Of a stretch of 64,000 nucleotides of DNA, positions 16,821 to 25,394 are shown one piece after another. This stretch comes from Deinococcus aquatilis DSM 23025 (GTDB lineage Bacteria; Deinococcota; Deinococci; Deinococcales; Deinococcaceae): contig NZ_KB899700.1 in the NCBI RefSeq assembly GCF_000378445.1, positions 62,001 through 126,000 of the forward strand, in the 5' to 3' direction. Both the position numbers and the translations under genes were made by a program. The notes below the pieces were generated by a model, which searched no databases, was not told the origin of the DNA, and saw only the letters and a program-made list of their open reading frames with translations. Numbering within the stretch: position 1 is the stretch's first letter; every line of letters begins with the position of its first letter.

Positions 16821-18452
16821 TCACGCTCTGACTCCCTCAGAGATCGCAGAGTAGTTGGAAGAGTAGCCATAGGCCCCTTCATCCGCCACATCGGCCTTGT
16901 TGAGAACGAAGCCCAGCACCCTGAGGCCGCTGCCCTGGGCGCGGCGCAAGGCGGCGGCTGTCGCCTTGACATTCGTTTTACCGTATTCAACTACCATGAG
17001 GACGCCATCCACATATCGGCCAACTACCAGGCCATCAGCAAGGGCGAGGAGAGGAGCTGTATCGACCAGAACCACATCATAGTGCTGACGCCACATGGCT
17101 AGGGCAGCAGTCAGGTCAGCCTGACTGAAGACGCTTAGGCTGTTGGTCAGGCCTGGACCAGCCGGCAGCATGTCGACGTTGTCCTCTACCCGCAACACTT
17201 CTGCATCTCCGGGCCGCAGCAGGGCTTGTTGGGTCGTTCGTGCTCCCCCGCTACCGCTCAGCGGCCTCCAAGTCGTGGCAGCAGCGTATTTACGCCACAC
17301 TTCTGCCTGCGTGCCGCGGCGCAGATCTGCGTCGATAATCAGGACCCGCTGACCGCTGGAGGCAAGGCCGTCTGCGAGAGTGGCAGTCACGCTGCTTTTT
17401 CCCTCACCCGGAAAGGTACTGGTGATCATGACGACCGGATGTGGCTGATCCTTGAGGGCGGACAACAGGTTGATCCGCAAAAAGCCGATGGCCTCATATG
17501 AACCCGCCTGCCGCGTCGCGTGCACAATGCCGCGGAGCACCACGTCACGCCGACGCACCCGGGGGAGGGTAGCGAGGGTCGGCAGGTTCAAGAACAGAAG
17601 ATCATCCTCATGACGAATGGTGCGGTCAGACACGCTGGAGAGCGCTGCGACGGCCACCGCCAGCAACAAGCCCACGAGGCCAGCCAGCACTCCATTCCGG
17701 AGCGGTTTGGGAGCGACCGGTAGGCGCGGAGCCTGGGCAGCCACCAAGGGCGCGAGCACGCTCACAGCAGAGTTTTCCAAGATGGCGAGCTGGGTGCGGC
17801 TGTCCTGAATGCGGGCGCGCCGACTTTGAAGAGACTGCCGCTCCGCTGGCGTGGAACCCGCCCCGGCGAGCTGGTCATCCAATTCGGTGAGCTGAGCGTC
17901 AAAACCCTGCAGGCCGCGGCGAATGGTTTCCAAGCCGCGCCCGCGGTCCCAATCCACCAGAGCACGGCTCGTCAGGTTCGCGAGGAGTTGAGCAGCCCGC
18001 GAATCCCGCGCCCTAGCACGCAGCGTATAGGTGCCGTTCCCATTGAAATCTAGACGCGAGGCCAGTGTCAATATCTCCAGTTTCTGATCACGCAACTCTC
18101 TTGTGAGCTGCTGCGTCAGTCGGTCTCGTTCAGTCTGGGAGACTGTGCTCTCTTTGCCCAGTGCCTCAATAACCGGGCCAAGAATCTGATCGCTCTGCAG
18201 TGCCTGCGGCAACACCCCTTCCGGCAGAGGTGGCGCGCTGACCAAGGCCTGGCTGGTCAACCCGTCCTGTGCACCCTGAGAGTTCGTGGCGAGTAGCGTT
18301 GCGGTCGCCTCATAGACTGGGGGTTGCTGACGTGTAAGCGCAAACGTCAACAGACCCAGCAACAAAGGAAGTGCGATCACCAACGGTAAATACCGCTTTA
18401 CCGCGCGCCACAGAAAACTAAGGTCAACCTCTCGAAATTGGGTTTCATTCAT
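16821..18452 (-). CDS. Wzz/Wzc-type polysaccharide co-polymerase with BY-kinase domain
   Basis: First gene of the eight-gene operon. The start at ATG 18452 has AAAGAGG seven bases upstream; the TTG at 18467 only adds five codons that contain that site. The 543-residue protein has a Wzz chain-length domain between two membrane segments (about 23-43 and 255-277), then a cytoplasmic ATPase. That ATPase has Walker A FPGEGKS near 347, Walker A' LIIDADLRR near 372 and Walker B VVLVDTAPLL near 459. The short C-terminal tail GAYGYSSNYS has a small tyrosine cluster, which could be the autophosphorylation site of this bacterial tyrosine kinase class. It controls chain length and export together with the Wzy/Wzx proteins encoded next. 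Confidence 0.9.
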   Translation of the reverse strand: MNETQFREVDLSFLWRAVKRYLPLVIALPLLLGLLTFALTRQQPPVYEATATLLATNSQGAQDGLTSQALVSAPPLPEGVLPQALQSDQILGPVIEALGKESTVSQTERDRLTQQLTRELRDQKLEILTLASRLDFNGNGTYTLRARARDSRAAQLLANLTSRALVDWDRGRGLETIRRGLQGFDAQLTELDDQLAGAGSTPAERQSLQSRRARIQDSRTQLAILENSAVSVLAPLVAAQAPRLPVAPKPLRNGVLAGLVGLLLAVAVAALSSVSDRTIRHEDDLLFLNLPTLATLPRVRRRDVVLRGIVHATRQAGSYEAIGFLRINLLSALKDQPHPVVMITSTFPGEGKSSVTATLADGLASSGQRVLIIDADLRRGTQAEVWRKYAAATTWRPLSGSGGARTTQQALLRPGDAEVLRVEDNVDMLPAGPGLTNSLSVFSQADLTAALAMWRQHYDVVLVDTAPLLALADGLVVGRYVDGVLMVVEYGKTNVKATAAALRRAQGSGLRVLGFVLNKADVADEGAYGYSSNYSAISEGVRA

Positions 18453-18474
18453 ACATACCTCTTTCAAATACCAG

Positions 18475-18494
18475 AGGCAGCCCTAGGGCTGCCT
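18475..18494. promoter_or_regulatory. Perfect 20-bp palindrome in the leader of the polysaccharide operon
   Basis: AGGCAGCCCTAGGGCTGCCT is a loop-free inverted repeat ending about 22 bases before the operon's first codon. Part of it (GGCAGCCC) recurs about nine bases further upstream. It could be an operator, or an RNA hairpin just before the ribosome site. No U-run follows, so an ordinary terminator is unlikely. Confidence 0.45.
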
Positions 18495-18831
18495 GATGGT
18501 GCGGCAGCCCTGGACAGCTCTCTTTTTAACAACCCACCGACTGCTCCACTTGCCCCATCATAACGCTGTTTAAACCCTAGGCCGGTGTTCTCCGACCTTA
18601 AAGCCGCCGTACGCACACACTCTAGCGAACGTTTCAGGCCCTGAGCCATGGCTTTACCCGTTCTGAACACCGTTTCTTTGAAGGTCTTGGATGCTGGTGG
18701 CAGCGCGCACCTGTTTCCTGGCCACTGCTCCAGAGGTTGTCAACCTCGGCCAGTTGTGGTCCACGTGAATTCTGAAGAGTCCACTGGGCACCTTATCATC
18801 CACACCCCTGCCTCTATAGGCACAGTGGATC
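18495..18831. other. Divergent intergenic region between the polysaccharide operon and the MBL gene
   Basis: About 340 bases with no convincing gene. It must hold the promoters for both directions. On the minus strand TATGAT (about 18560) is a fair -10 hexamer but lacks a good -35 partner. For the rightward MBL gene no ribosome site or canonical promoter was recognised. Confidence 0.4.
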
Positions 18832-19797
18832 ATGGCACTTGCACAGTTTAGTACCGGCCTTCCCCACCGCGTCTCAGCCTTCGGTGGACGGCACATGCTC
18901 GCACCCGATGTCGAACGGTTGAGGCTCCCCCTGGCGAATGCCTTTTTTCTGGGCGAGCCGGGACACGCCTGGATCCTGGTGGATGCGGGCGCACCCGGCA
19001 GCGCTCCCCTGATCGGGCGGGCGGCGCAGGCCCGCTACGGCGTAGGCGCACGCCCAGAAGCCATTGTGCTCACGCACGGCCACCTGGATCATATCGGCGG
19101 CCTGTGGGGACTGCTGAAGCAGTGGCCCGGCACGCCCATCTATGCCCACTCCCTGGAACTGCCGTATCTCACCGGGCAGTCGGCCTACCCACCGCCCGAC
19201 CCGACCGTGGGCGGCAGCATGAGCGCCCTCTCGCCGCTGTTCGTGCCCGGCCCCTTTAATTTCCGCCCGCAGATTCGCCCGCTGAGCGAGCTCCCGGAAC
19301 TGGCAGCGCTGAAAGGCTGGACTTTCCTGGACACACCGGGGCACGCGCCGGGCCATGTCTCACTGTGGCGAGAGACAGACCGCTTGCTGATTGCCGGCGA
19401 CGCCTTCGTGACCACCGTACAGGAGCGGGTCACCGGTGCCCTGACATTGCGGCCCCAGTTGATTCACCGCCCGCCTGCCTACTACACGCCTGACTGGGAC
19501 CAAGCCCGCGCCTCGGTGCAGCGGCTGGCGGCACTGGAACCTGCTCTGGCCGCAACTGGACACGGCGACCCTCAGGGAGGTCAACATTTGCGGGACGAAC
19601 TGCGCCGTCTGGCCAGGAACTTTGATGAGGTGGCCCGTCCAGTACAGGGACGGTACGTGGTGCACCCTGCCCTTACGGACACGAGCGGCGTGGTTCATCT
19701 GCCGCCCCTCAGTCCACGCGGCCAGGTGTTGCGGGCAGGCTTGCTGATCACTGCTGGCCTGCTGATGCTGCGGCAGTTGCGGCGCTGGGCAGCGTAA
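18832..19797 (+). CDS. MBL-fold metallo-hydrolase with C-terminal membrane segment
   Basis: 321 residues. The metal-binding motif THGHLDHIGG lies at about 80-90, a second ligand region is DTPGHAPGHVSLW, IAGDAF supplies the bridging aspartate, and TGHGDPQGG the last histidine. This is a complete set for a two-zinc hydrolase. Residues about 298-315 form a hydrophobic segment followed by RRWAA, suggesting a C-terminal membrane anchor. The substrate is unknown. It is a single gene between the polysaccharide operon and an IS element. The N-terminus is uncertain, because no Shine-Dalgarno sequence precedes the ATG; ATG at codon 22 is another possibility. Confidence 0.82.
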   Translation: MALAQFSTGLPHRVSAFGGRHMLAPDVERLRLPLANAFFLGEPGHAWILVDAGAPGSAPLIGRAAQARYGVGARPEAIVLTHGHLDHIGGLWGLLKQWPGTPIYAHSLELPYLTGQSAYPPPDPTVGGSMSALSPLFVPGPFNFRPQIRPLSELPELAALKGWTFLDTPGHAPGHVSLWRETDRLLIAGDAFVTTVQERVTGALTLRPQLIHRPPAYYTPDWDQARASVQRLAALEPALAATGHGDPQGGQHLRDELRRLARNFDEVARPVQGRYVVHPALTDTSGVVHLPPLSPRGQVLRAGLLITAGLLMLRQLRRWAA

Positions 19798-19925
19798 TTT
19801 CAACTGGAACATTCACCCCCAGAATGGCTCAGAACCCAGCCAGCAAATAATCCAGGCAGGCAAGACTGATCTGACCGACAACAGCTCTCTCTGCGGGCCG
19901 TGGACCATCCTTTTGGCTGTTCAAA

Positions 19926-19934
19926 GGTCTGTTC
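19926..19934. repeat. Target-site duplication, left copy
   Basis: GGTCTGTTC directly abuts the left terminal repeat of the IS and is repeated exactly at 21142-21150. Confidence 0.9.
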
Positions 19935-21141
19935 TTCAGTAGCCGACAACTCCACTTTTTTTCTGTTCCAGAGGCGATAAAGGCTGGGTCAGCAGGATAA
20001 GAAGTGCGGGGAGCGTCTTGTGACCCCAACGAAGGGCATTAATGAAGTATTGCGCTCCGTAGGCCGGGAGGCTGATGGCCTTCCGGCCATGTTTCAGCGT
20101 CTTAATGGGCTTGTGCTGTGACCTCCAGACCCCGACCTGCAAGCAGCTCAGCCAAGCCAAAACGACAAAGCCGAAGAGCCGCTCCAGTGCTTGTGGATCA
20201 GCCATCCCAGTGCGTTCAAGGTCAAAGCCTCTGGATTTCAGACTGCTAAAAGTGGATTCCACCGACCAGCGCATTCGGTACAGGGAAATCGTGTCCCAGA
20301 CGTTGAAATCGGTCGCAATGAGGATAAGGTCACCCGCGGGTGACCTTGTGGCGACCACCTGCATGACTTCACCAAAAACACAGGCTTTCTCCGCCAGGCA
20401 ACGATACTGTCCCGGCGCGATATCGTCGAACCATTCGGACGCTCGCAGACCGTCCAGCCGGGTATTTTTCTTCACGCGCACCGCCCGCTTGATGCGGTGG
20501 TTCCGCAGAAAGCGGAACCACTCCTCACCGATAAATTCCCGGTCGGCCACCAGGCCACGCCAGCGGGAGGCGGGAAAGACCCGGAGCAGTTGGCTGACCA
20601 GCCACATGCGGGTTTTGGTATCGCTGTTGCCCGTGTGCTCCAGGGCATCCCAGACCAAAGGGATGGTGTAGCCCTCCATCACGACGCCCAAGACCAGCAG
20701 ATTCATTGGAGACTCGCCGTACTCCCAGTTGGTGCGGTCAAGACTCAGCAGCCATTTTCCTGGAGGAATACGGGTCAGAATGAGGGCCAGAAAAACCCGC
20801 ATCGTGAGCTGCTCATCCCCGACGCCGCGTTCCACGCGGCGTTTTTTCGCTTCCACACTGCTGTGTCCTGGCATGTGGGGCGAGAGTTTGAGGTGGTTGA
20901 CGTTCTGGGCCGTGATCATCGCTAGGACGATGTCAATCAGGCGCTGGAGGGTGTCAATCCGGAGGAAAGGCACCGTGCGTTTGAAATCGGCAGCCAGTTC
21001 GGTACTGTGGGGAGAGGCGGGAGATGAGGTCTGCACACCTCTCAATCTCCCGCCTGTTCACGTCTCCATCGCAGTCAAAACCTCAATTTCGCGAAAATCG
21101 TTGACTGGGACACCGTAAAACCTAAGTTGTCGGCTACTGAA
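19935..21141 (-). mobile_element. Complete IS4-family insertion sequence, 1207 bp
   Basis: Perfect 17-bp terminal inverted repeats, TTCAGTAGCCGACAACT at 19935-19951 and its complement at 21125-21141, enclose one transposase gene whose stop codon lies inside the left repeat. A 9-bp exact direct repeat flanks the element, as IS10/IS50-type members of this family produce. Intact ends and duplication imply a recent, possibly still mobile insertion. The unoccupied site would be a simple intergenic stretch between the MBL gene and the GGDEF-EAL gene. Confidence 0.95.
19936..21045 (-). CDS. IS4-family transposase, intact
   Basis: 369-residue DDE transposase. First Asp in SLDRTNWEYG, second in VADREFIGEEWF, and the signature Y-x2-R-x3-E-x6-K in YRMRWSVESTFSSLK followed by GFDLERT. 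All catalytic residues are present and there is no interruption. The frame opens with TTG close to a GGGAG sequence, so the exact start is uncertain. Related to, but clearly different from, the broken copy at the left edge of the window. Confidence 0.93.
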   Translation of the reverse strand: MRGVQTSSPASPHSTELAADFKRTVPFLRIDTLQRLIDIVLAMITAQNVNHLKLSPHMPGHSSVEAKKRRVERGVGDEQLTMRVFLALILTRIPPGKWLLSLDRTNWEYGESPMNLLVLGVVMEGYTIPLVWDALEHTGNSDTKTRMWLVSQLLRVFPASRWRGLVADREFIGEEWFRFLRNHRIKRAVRVKKNTRLDGLRASEWFDDIAPGQYRCLAEKACVFGEVMQVVATRSPAGDLILIATDFNVWDTISLYRMRWSVESTFSSLKSRGFDLERTGMADPQALERLFGFVVLAWLSCLQVGVWRSQHKPIKTLKHGRKAISLPAYGAQYFINALRWGHKTLPALLILLTQPLSPLEQKKSGVVGY

Positions 21142-21150
21142 GGTCTGTTC
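21142..21150. repeat. Target-site duplication, right copy
   Basis: GGTCTGTTC immediately after the right terminal repeat, identical to 19926-19934. Confidence 0.9.
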
Positions 21151-21219
21151 AATAGATAGAATAACCCAGGGGTCAGCTAAAGGATCAGTCGCTTTAGTCT
21201 AGGCAAGAAGCATATTGGC

Positions 21220-21264
21220 CTGAATAGATTTAATACTTGTACCCCCAGTCTGTATAGATTTATT
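21220..21264. promoter_or_regulatory. Pair of 15-bp direct repeats upstream of the GGDEF-EAL gene
   Basis: CTGAATAGATTTAAT (21220-21234) and CTGTATAGATTTATT (21250-21264) match at 13 of 15 positions and are spaced exactly 30 bases, about three helical turns. They lie about 95-140 bases before the start codon in an AT-rich gap (21151-21359). This is a plausible tandem binding site for a regulator. Confidence 0.4.
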
Positions 21265-21359
21265 CGGTCAGTTGTAAGATCGGACGGGATTCCTTCACCA
21301 AGTGATGAATCAGCTATACGCTAGGGAGAAAAAGCCTTATCTTCGGGATTGAGGTTGTT

Positions 21360-23828
21360 TTGTCTGCAGTCGTTTCTCCATCCGATTGGGTTTCATTGTT
21401 GTCTACTCCAGCTCAAACTGCACAGCTTCAGGCTGCAGTGGTGCTCTACCTGTCCCTGTATGCCAGGTTGGGGCAGGCACAGGCAGCACAACTCCATCTC
21501 AGGATGGACGGATTGATCTGGGAATCTCCCGTGCCGGATGACCTGGGCACTGCGCCGCAACGGCAGTACACCTTTGCCCTGGGCGAGCTTCAGGGCAGGC
21601 TGACCCTGTGGGGTGCAGGCGATCTGTGGGAGCCGAAAAGGGAACTTCACGTGGAAGCCCTGGCCGCGCTTTCCCGTCTGCTGCGTCATCTGATGAATGT
21701 TCAGGCGACCCAGCCGCGCATCACACACCTGCTCCCCTCTCTGATTGCAGCGTTCGACCAGTTCCGGGAATGGGTGGCGATCCTGGCAGCATCAGAGGGC
21801 GAAGAACATGAGCCGTCTATCCTGTATGTCAATCCAGCATTGCTGCACGAGACAGGCCGCAGCGAGGCGGAATTGCTGGGCCGACCACTGGAGGAAGTGT
21901 TGGGGCCGCAGACCTCGGCGCAGACCATCAGAAAACTGCGTGAAAGCCTGCGACTTGGCCGCAGCGTGCAGGTCGAAGTCCCCCAGGAGCATGAGGGCGA
22001 ACCCGTGGTCTGGGCCGAACTGTCATTGACTCCAGTTTCAGATGAATACGGTGACCTGACCCATTGGCTGGCCCACTGGAGCGCGGCCCACCGCAGTCAC
22101 TCCCCCGTGGCCGATGCGGGCGATACCGAGCGGGCGCAGGTGTGGGAACTGGCTGCCAAAAATGCACCCCTGGCACAGGTGCTGGCCCGTCTGGTCGACA
22201 GCGTGGAGCGGCAGTTCGCAGGGCAGCGGGCAGTGATCGTGCTGCCCGAAGAGCCGCCCACTGTTCTGACGGCTCAGGGAGAAGCGGAGGCCACTGATGG
22301 GGATGTACCCGGAATGGCTGCCTCCGCCCTGATCTGGACTCAGGCCATCACCGGCAGCGGGGGGCAATTGCTGGGCACCCTGCAGTTAGAGAGCCGGTCT
22401 GCGGCAGGGCCGGATGTAGACGCCCGCGCCAAGTTGGAGGCGGCGGCAGGCCTGGCCGCCCTGGTCATGGAACGCTCGGCCTCTCAAGCCGTACTGGAGC
22501 GGCTGGCCCTGCATGACGCCCTGACGGGCCTCCCCAACCGGGTGCTCTTTGAGCGCGAGCTGGAGCGGGCGCTGGCAGACGGGAAGGATGAGGCTCAGGC
22601 GGGCCAGTCGCTGATCGGGGTGGGTCTGATGGATCTTGACCGCTTCAAACTGATCAACGATACCCTCGGGCACAGTGTCGGGGACGCCCTCTTGCAGCAG
22701 GTGGCCGTGCGGCTGCGGGGGGCGCTGGAACCCGGCGACCTGCTCGCCCGCATGGGCGGCGACGAGTTTTTGCTGCTGCTGGGCAGTCCGGCCACCCCTC
22801 AGCAGGTGCAGCAGACGGCTGGACGCCTCCTCCATACCTTCAGTCAGCCGTTCATGCTGGCTGGGCGCGAGATTTTTATGCAACTCAGCCTGGGCCTCAG
22901 CGTATTGCCGCGCCGCAGCGCCCGCACCGAACTTCTGATTCAGCAGGCCGACACCGCCATGTATCAGGCCAAGCGGCGGGGAGGTGGGTACGCGCTGTAC
23001 CGTACGGGCACAGGTGAGCCGCTCACGGCCATGACGCTGGAAAGTGGGCTGCACCGCGCCCTGGAACGCCAGGAATTCAGAGTGGCCTATCAGCCGCAAT
23101 TTGATACCCGCACCGGAGAATTGGTGGGAGCCGAGGCCCTCCTGCGCTGGCAGCATCCCGAGTTGGGCCTGATCCTGCCCGGCGAGTTCATTCCGCTGGC
23201 CGAGGTCACGGGCCTGATCGTGCCCATCGGCGCGTGGGTGCTGCGTCAGGCCTGTTTTCAGGCGGCGGCGTGGGTGGCACAGGTGCCTCACCTCAGGGTG
23301 GCCGTGAACCTGTCCGCCCGGCAGTTTCAGCGGCCCGACCTGATCGACACCGTGACCCGGGCACTGACCGCGGCAGGACTGGACGCGCATCACCTCGAAC
23401 TGGAGTTGACCGAAAGCATGCTGGTCCAGGCGCAGGATGCGGAACTGACCCTGGAACGTCTCAAGGCGTTGGGGGTACGCGTGGTGGTGGACGACTTCGG
23501 CACCGGGTATTCCAACCTCGCCTACCTCAAGCAGTACCCCGTGGACGCCCTGAAAATCGACGCCACGTTTACAGACAAGGTCGGCGGAGACGTTGCCGCC
23601 TCCATACGCGACGAGGTGCTGGTCAAGGCCGTGATGAATCTGGCCCATGCGCTGGATCTGGCCGTCACGGTCGAGGGCGTCGAGCGCCCTGAACAACTGG
23701 ATTTTTTGCGCCGTCACAACTGTGACTACGTGCAGGGCTACCTGCTGGGGCCGCCGCAGGAAGCAGACGCACTCATGAAAACGTTCCCGCAGTTGGCCCC
23801 AGTGCTCACGCCCGGTCCGGTGGACTGA
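21360..23828 (+). CDS. PAS-GGDEF-EAL cyclic-di-GMP signalling protein
   Basis: 822 residues, no membrane segment seen. An N-terminal sensor-like part (1-120) is followed by a PAS domain (about 130-235; ILYVNPALLHETGRSEAELLG), a GAF-like stretch (about 255-375), a diguanylate cyclase domain (about 385-545; HDALTGLPNR, DLDRFKLINDTLGHSVGD and an intact GGDEF near 466) and a phosphodiesterase domain (about 565-810). The EAL domain keeps EALLRW, NLSARQF, LELTESML, DDFGTGYSNL, LKID, VEGVE and QGYLLG, so it should be catalytically competent. One half often regulates the other in such hybrids. The start is TTG at 21360 with GAGG seven bases before it. Control of polysaccharide output is a reasonable guess from the neighbourhood only. 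Confidence 0.92.
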   Translation: MSAVVSPSDWVSLLSTPAQTAQLQAAVVLYLSLYARLGQAQAAQLHLRMDGLIWESPVPDDLGTAPQRQYTFALGELQGRLTLWGAGDLWEPKRELHVEALAALSRLLRHLMNVQATQPRITHLLPSLIAAFDQFREWVAILAASEGEEHEPSILYVNPALLHETGRSEAELLGRPLEEVLGPQTSAQTIRKLRESLRLGRSVQVEVPQEHEGEPVVWAELSLTPVSDEYGDLTHWLAHWSAAHRSHSPVADAGDTERAQVWELAAKNAPLAQVLARLVDSVERQFAGQRAVIVLPEEPPTVLTAQGEAEATDGDVPGMAASALIWTQAITGSGGQLLGTLQLESRSAAGPDVDARAKLEAAAGLAALVMERSASQAVLERLALHDALTGLPNRVLFERELERALADGKDEAQAGQSLIGVGLMDLDRFKLINDTLGHSVGDALLQQVAVRLRGALEPGDLLARMGGDEFLLLLGSPATPQQVQQTAGRLLHTFSQPFMLAGREIFMQLSLGLSVLPRRSARTELLIQQADTAMYQAKRRGGGYALYRTGTGEPLTAMTLESGLHRALERQEFRVAYQPQFDTRTGELVGAEALLRWQHPELGLILPGEFIPLAEVTGLIVPIGAWVLRQACFQAAAWVAQVPHLRVAVNLSARQFQRPDLIDTVTRALTAAGLDAHHLELELTESMLVQAQDAELTLERLKALGVRVVVDDFGTGYSNLAYLKQYPVDALKIDATFTDKVGGDVAASIRDEVLVKAVMNLAHALDLAVTVEGVERPEQLDFLRRHNCDYVQGYLLGPPQEADALMKTFPQLAPVLTPGPVD

Positions 23829-23874
23829 GGTTCTCCCTGCTGGGTTTGCAGCCTGAAGCCGCCCACACGGTCTT

Positions 23875-23880
23875 TATAGT
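23875..23880 (+). promoter_or_regulatory. Candidate -10 box of a leaderless promoter
   Basis: TATAGT ends six bases before the ATG at 23887 and there is no Shine-Dalgarno site. This matches the TANNNT layout of leaderless genes. No clear -35 hexamer at the usual distance. Confidence 0.5.
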
Positions 23881-23886
23881 GCCCGA

Positions 23887-24360
23887 ATGATACGGACTGC
23901 ATTCAGGTTCCCCCTCCTCAGAAGAGCGCCGGAGCGGCGTTCAGCGCCCGCCACTGGCCCGGCCAACAGGGGGAGGAAGACTGCCCTCGGCATCTGCCTG
24001 GCCCTCTGTTGGGTGGGTCAGGGCACGCTGGCTCAGGCCCAGACGGTGGATCAGAACACCCGCGCAGGCATTGACGCCCACGCCCTGGCCTATTCGGGCC
24101 GCCACTGTGCGGGCAGCATCGAGGCCCAGCCTGCTCCGACCACCAAAGCCATCACCGCCTCACAGTTCAAAATCGTGGCGCTCGTGATGGATGAGGCCTT
24201 CAAGGAACAGGCGACCAAGGACCGTTCTTTTCAGTACAGATCCGATTTCAACGACAAAGACCTATACCGGGTCACCGTCAAGCAGGCCGGAAAAACAGAG
24301 TTCCTGATGATGTTTTTGAAAGTCAGCCGGGTCTACCTGTACAAATGCGAGTTGCGCTGA
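23887..24360 (+). CDS. Small exported protein of unknown function
   Basis: 157 residues. A basic N-terminus leads into a hydrophobic core (GICLALCWVGQGTLAQA, about 38-54) with a likely signal-peptidase site after AQA. The mature part is about 100 residues with two cysteines (about 76 and 155) that could pair. No family was recognised. It appears to be transcribed alone from a leaderless-type promoter and converges on the DUF4255 gene, whose end lies 24 bases away. Confidence 0.65.
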   Translation: MIRTAFRFPLLRRAPERRSAPATGPANRGRKTALGICLALCWVGQGTLAQAQTVDQNTRAGIDAHALAYSGRHCAGSIEAQPAPTTKAITASQFKIVALVMDEAFKEQATKDRSFQYRSDFNDKDLYRVTVKQAGKTEFLMMFLKVSRVYLYKCELR

Positions 24361-24384
24361 ACAGGACTGGAAACGCGGTTGACG

Positions 24385-25200
24385 TTAGGCGAACATCAGC
24401 ACGTTGGTCTCTGCATCAGGCTCCACCTGTTGTACCTCACCCACCGGGGTTTGCAGCGTAAACGCGTGGGCCTCGCTGAGCGGTAGATCGAGCGTGACCA
24501 TCCCGAGTTCGTCGGTGAAGCCCTGAACGCCCGTACTGGCGGTAACCAACACGCCTTCCAGGGGTTGGCCCGCCGCGCCCAGCACCCGCCACGAACTGCG
24601 GGCGCTCTGAAGTGCCGGTTCTGGGTCGCCCACCAGATTCAGCGACGTATCGCGCTCCAGCACCAGGCGGCTCACCTGCTGCAAATCGAGGTCGAGCGGC
24701 ACGGTGAGGGTATAGGTCAGGTGTGGGCGCAGGCTGAGGCCCAGGCCGCTGAACAGTTCCCCGGTGCGGGGGCCATCCGGCTGGGCCACGCGTCCATGCA
24801 CACTCAGGCCCAGTCGCCGCACAGCCTGAGGCAGCGCCTCCTCGGGCCAATCGGGATGGCGCATCAGGGCCGCCAGGACCCGCCACAGCACCTCCCATTC
24901 ATCACGGCCCGAATCGTCGGTCTGGGCCTTGAAGAACACCGTAATCAGGTAGCGCAGGTTGATGCGGCGCGGCGCGAGATGCTGCACGACGCGCCCCCGG
25001 TCCTGCACCGTCATCTGATCCATCCGGCGCAGCTCCACATTTTCGGTGATGTCGTGCATAAAGAAGTTGACAGTAGGCCGGGTCAATGACGACACCCAGT
25101 CACCCGTTGGCGTGCCAAAGCGGATATCAAGTTGATCTTCGGGCAGGCGTGCTTCTTCAAATAGCAGCGTCCGCAACGCATCGTGAATCTGGCTGAGCAT
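24385..25200 (-). CDS. DUF4255 (Pvc16-like) eCIS cap or tail-terminator protein
   Basis: 271 residues. The frame extends far upstream, but ATG 25200 is chosen because TAGAAT lies five bases before it and the homologous region begins MLSQIHDALRTLL. The N-terminal domain (1 to about 185) is the DUF4255 type found in Pvc16/Afp16 proteins, which terminate the tube and sheath during assembly (VNFFMHDITENVELRRMD, INLRYLITVFFKAQ, LTYTLTVPLDLD). A C-terminal beta-sandwich (about 205-270; GQPLEGVLVTASTGVQGFTDELG) resembles carboxypeptidase-regulatory or Ig-like folds. It is transcribed away from the rest of the injection-system genes and marks their left border. Confidence 0.85.
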   Translation of the reverse strand: MLSQIHDALRTLLFEEARLPEDQLDIRFGTPTGDWVSSLTRPTVNFFMHDITENVELRRMDQMTVQDRGRVVQHLAPRRINLRYLITVFFKAQTDDSGRDEWEVLWRVLAALMRHPDWPEEALPQAVRRLGLSVHGRVAQPDGPRTGELFSGLGLSLRPHLTYTLTVPLDLDLQQVSRLVLERDTSLNLVGDPEPALQSARSSWRVLGAAGQPLEGVLVTASTGVQGFTDELGMVTLDLPLSEAHAFTLQTPVGEVQQVEPDAETNVLMFA

Positions 25201-25205
25201 GCGGC

Positions 25206-25233
25206 ATTCTAGACAACGGCGGGCTGAGGCCAA
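25206..25233 (-). promoter_or_regulatory. Candidate leaderless promoter of the DUF4255 gene
   Basis: On the minus strand TTGGCC (25233-25228), 16 bases, TAGAAT (25211-25206), five bases, then ATG. The -35 box matches four of six consensus bases and the -10 box five of six. The spacing to the start implies a leaderless mRNA. Confidence 0.5.
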
Positions 25234-25394
25234 TGCGCAAAACTGCAGTCGACAGAGCGGGGAGCAGCCGAACCCATCGTTCAAGAACACCTTAAAGTCT
25301 GCCCTGCTGGACTTACGGCACCCAAACTGCCCGCGTGCTGCATACTTGACTGCGTCCCACCCAGTCCAAAGTTTTGTCTTACAGGAGGTTGCCG

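Noticed and set aside
22386..23717. 443-codon minus-strand frame
   Set aside because: Antisense to the GGDEF and EAL domains, which are fully conserved in the plus frame.
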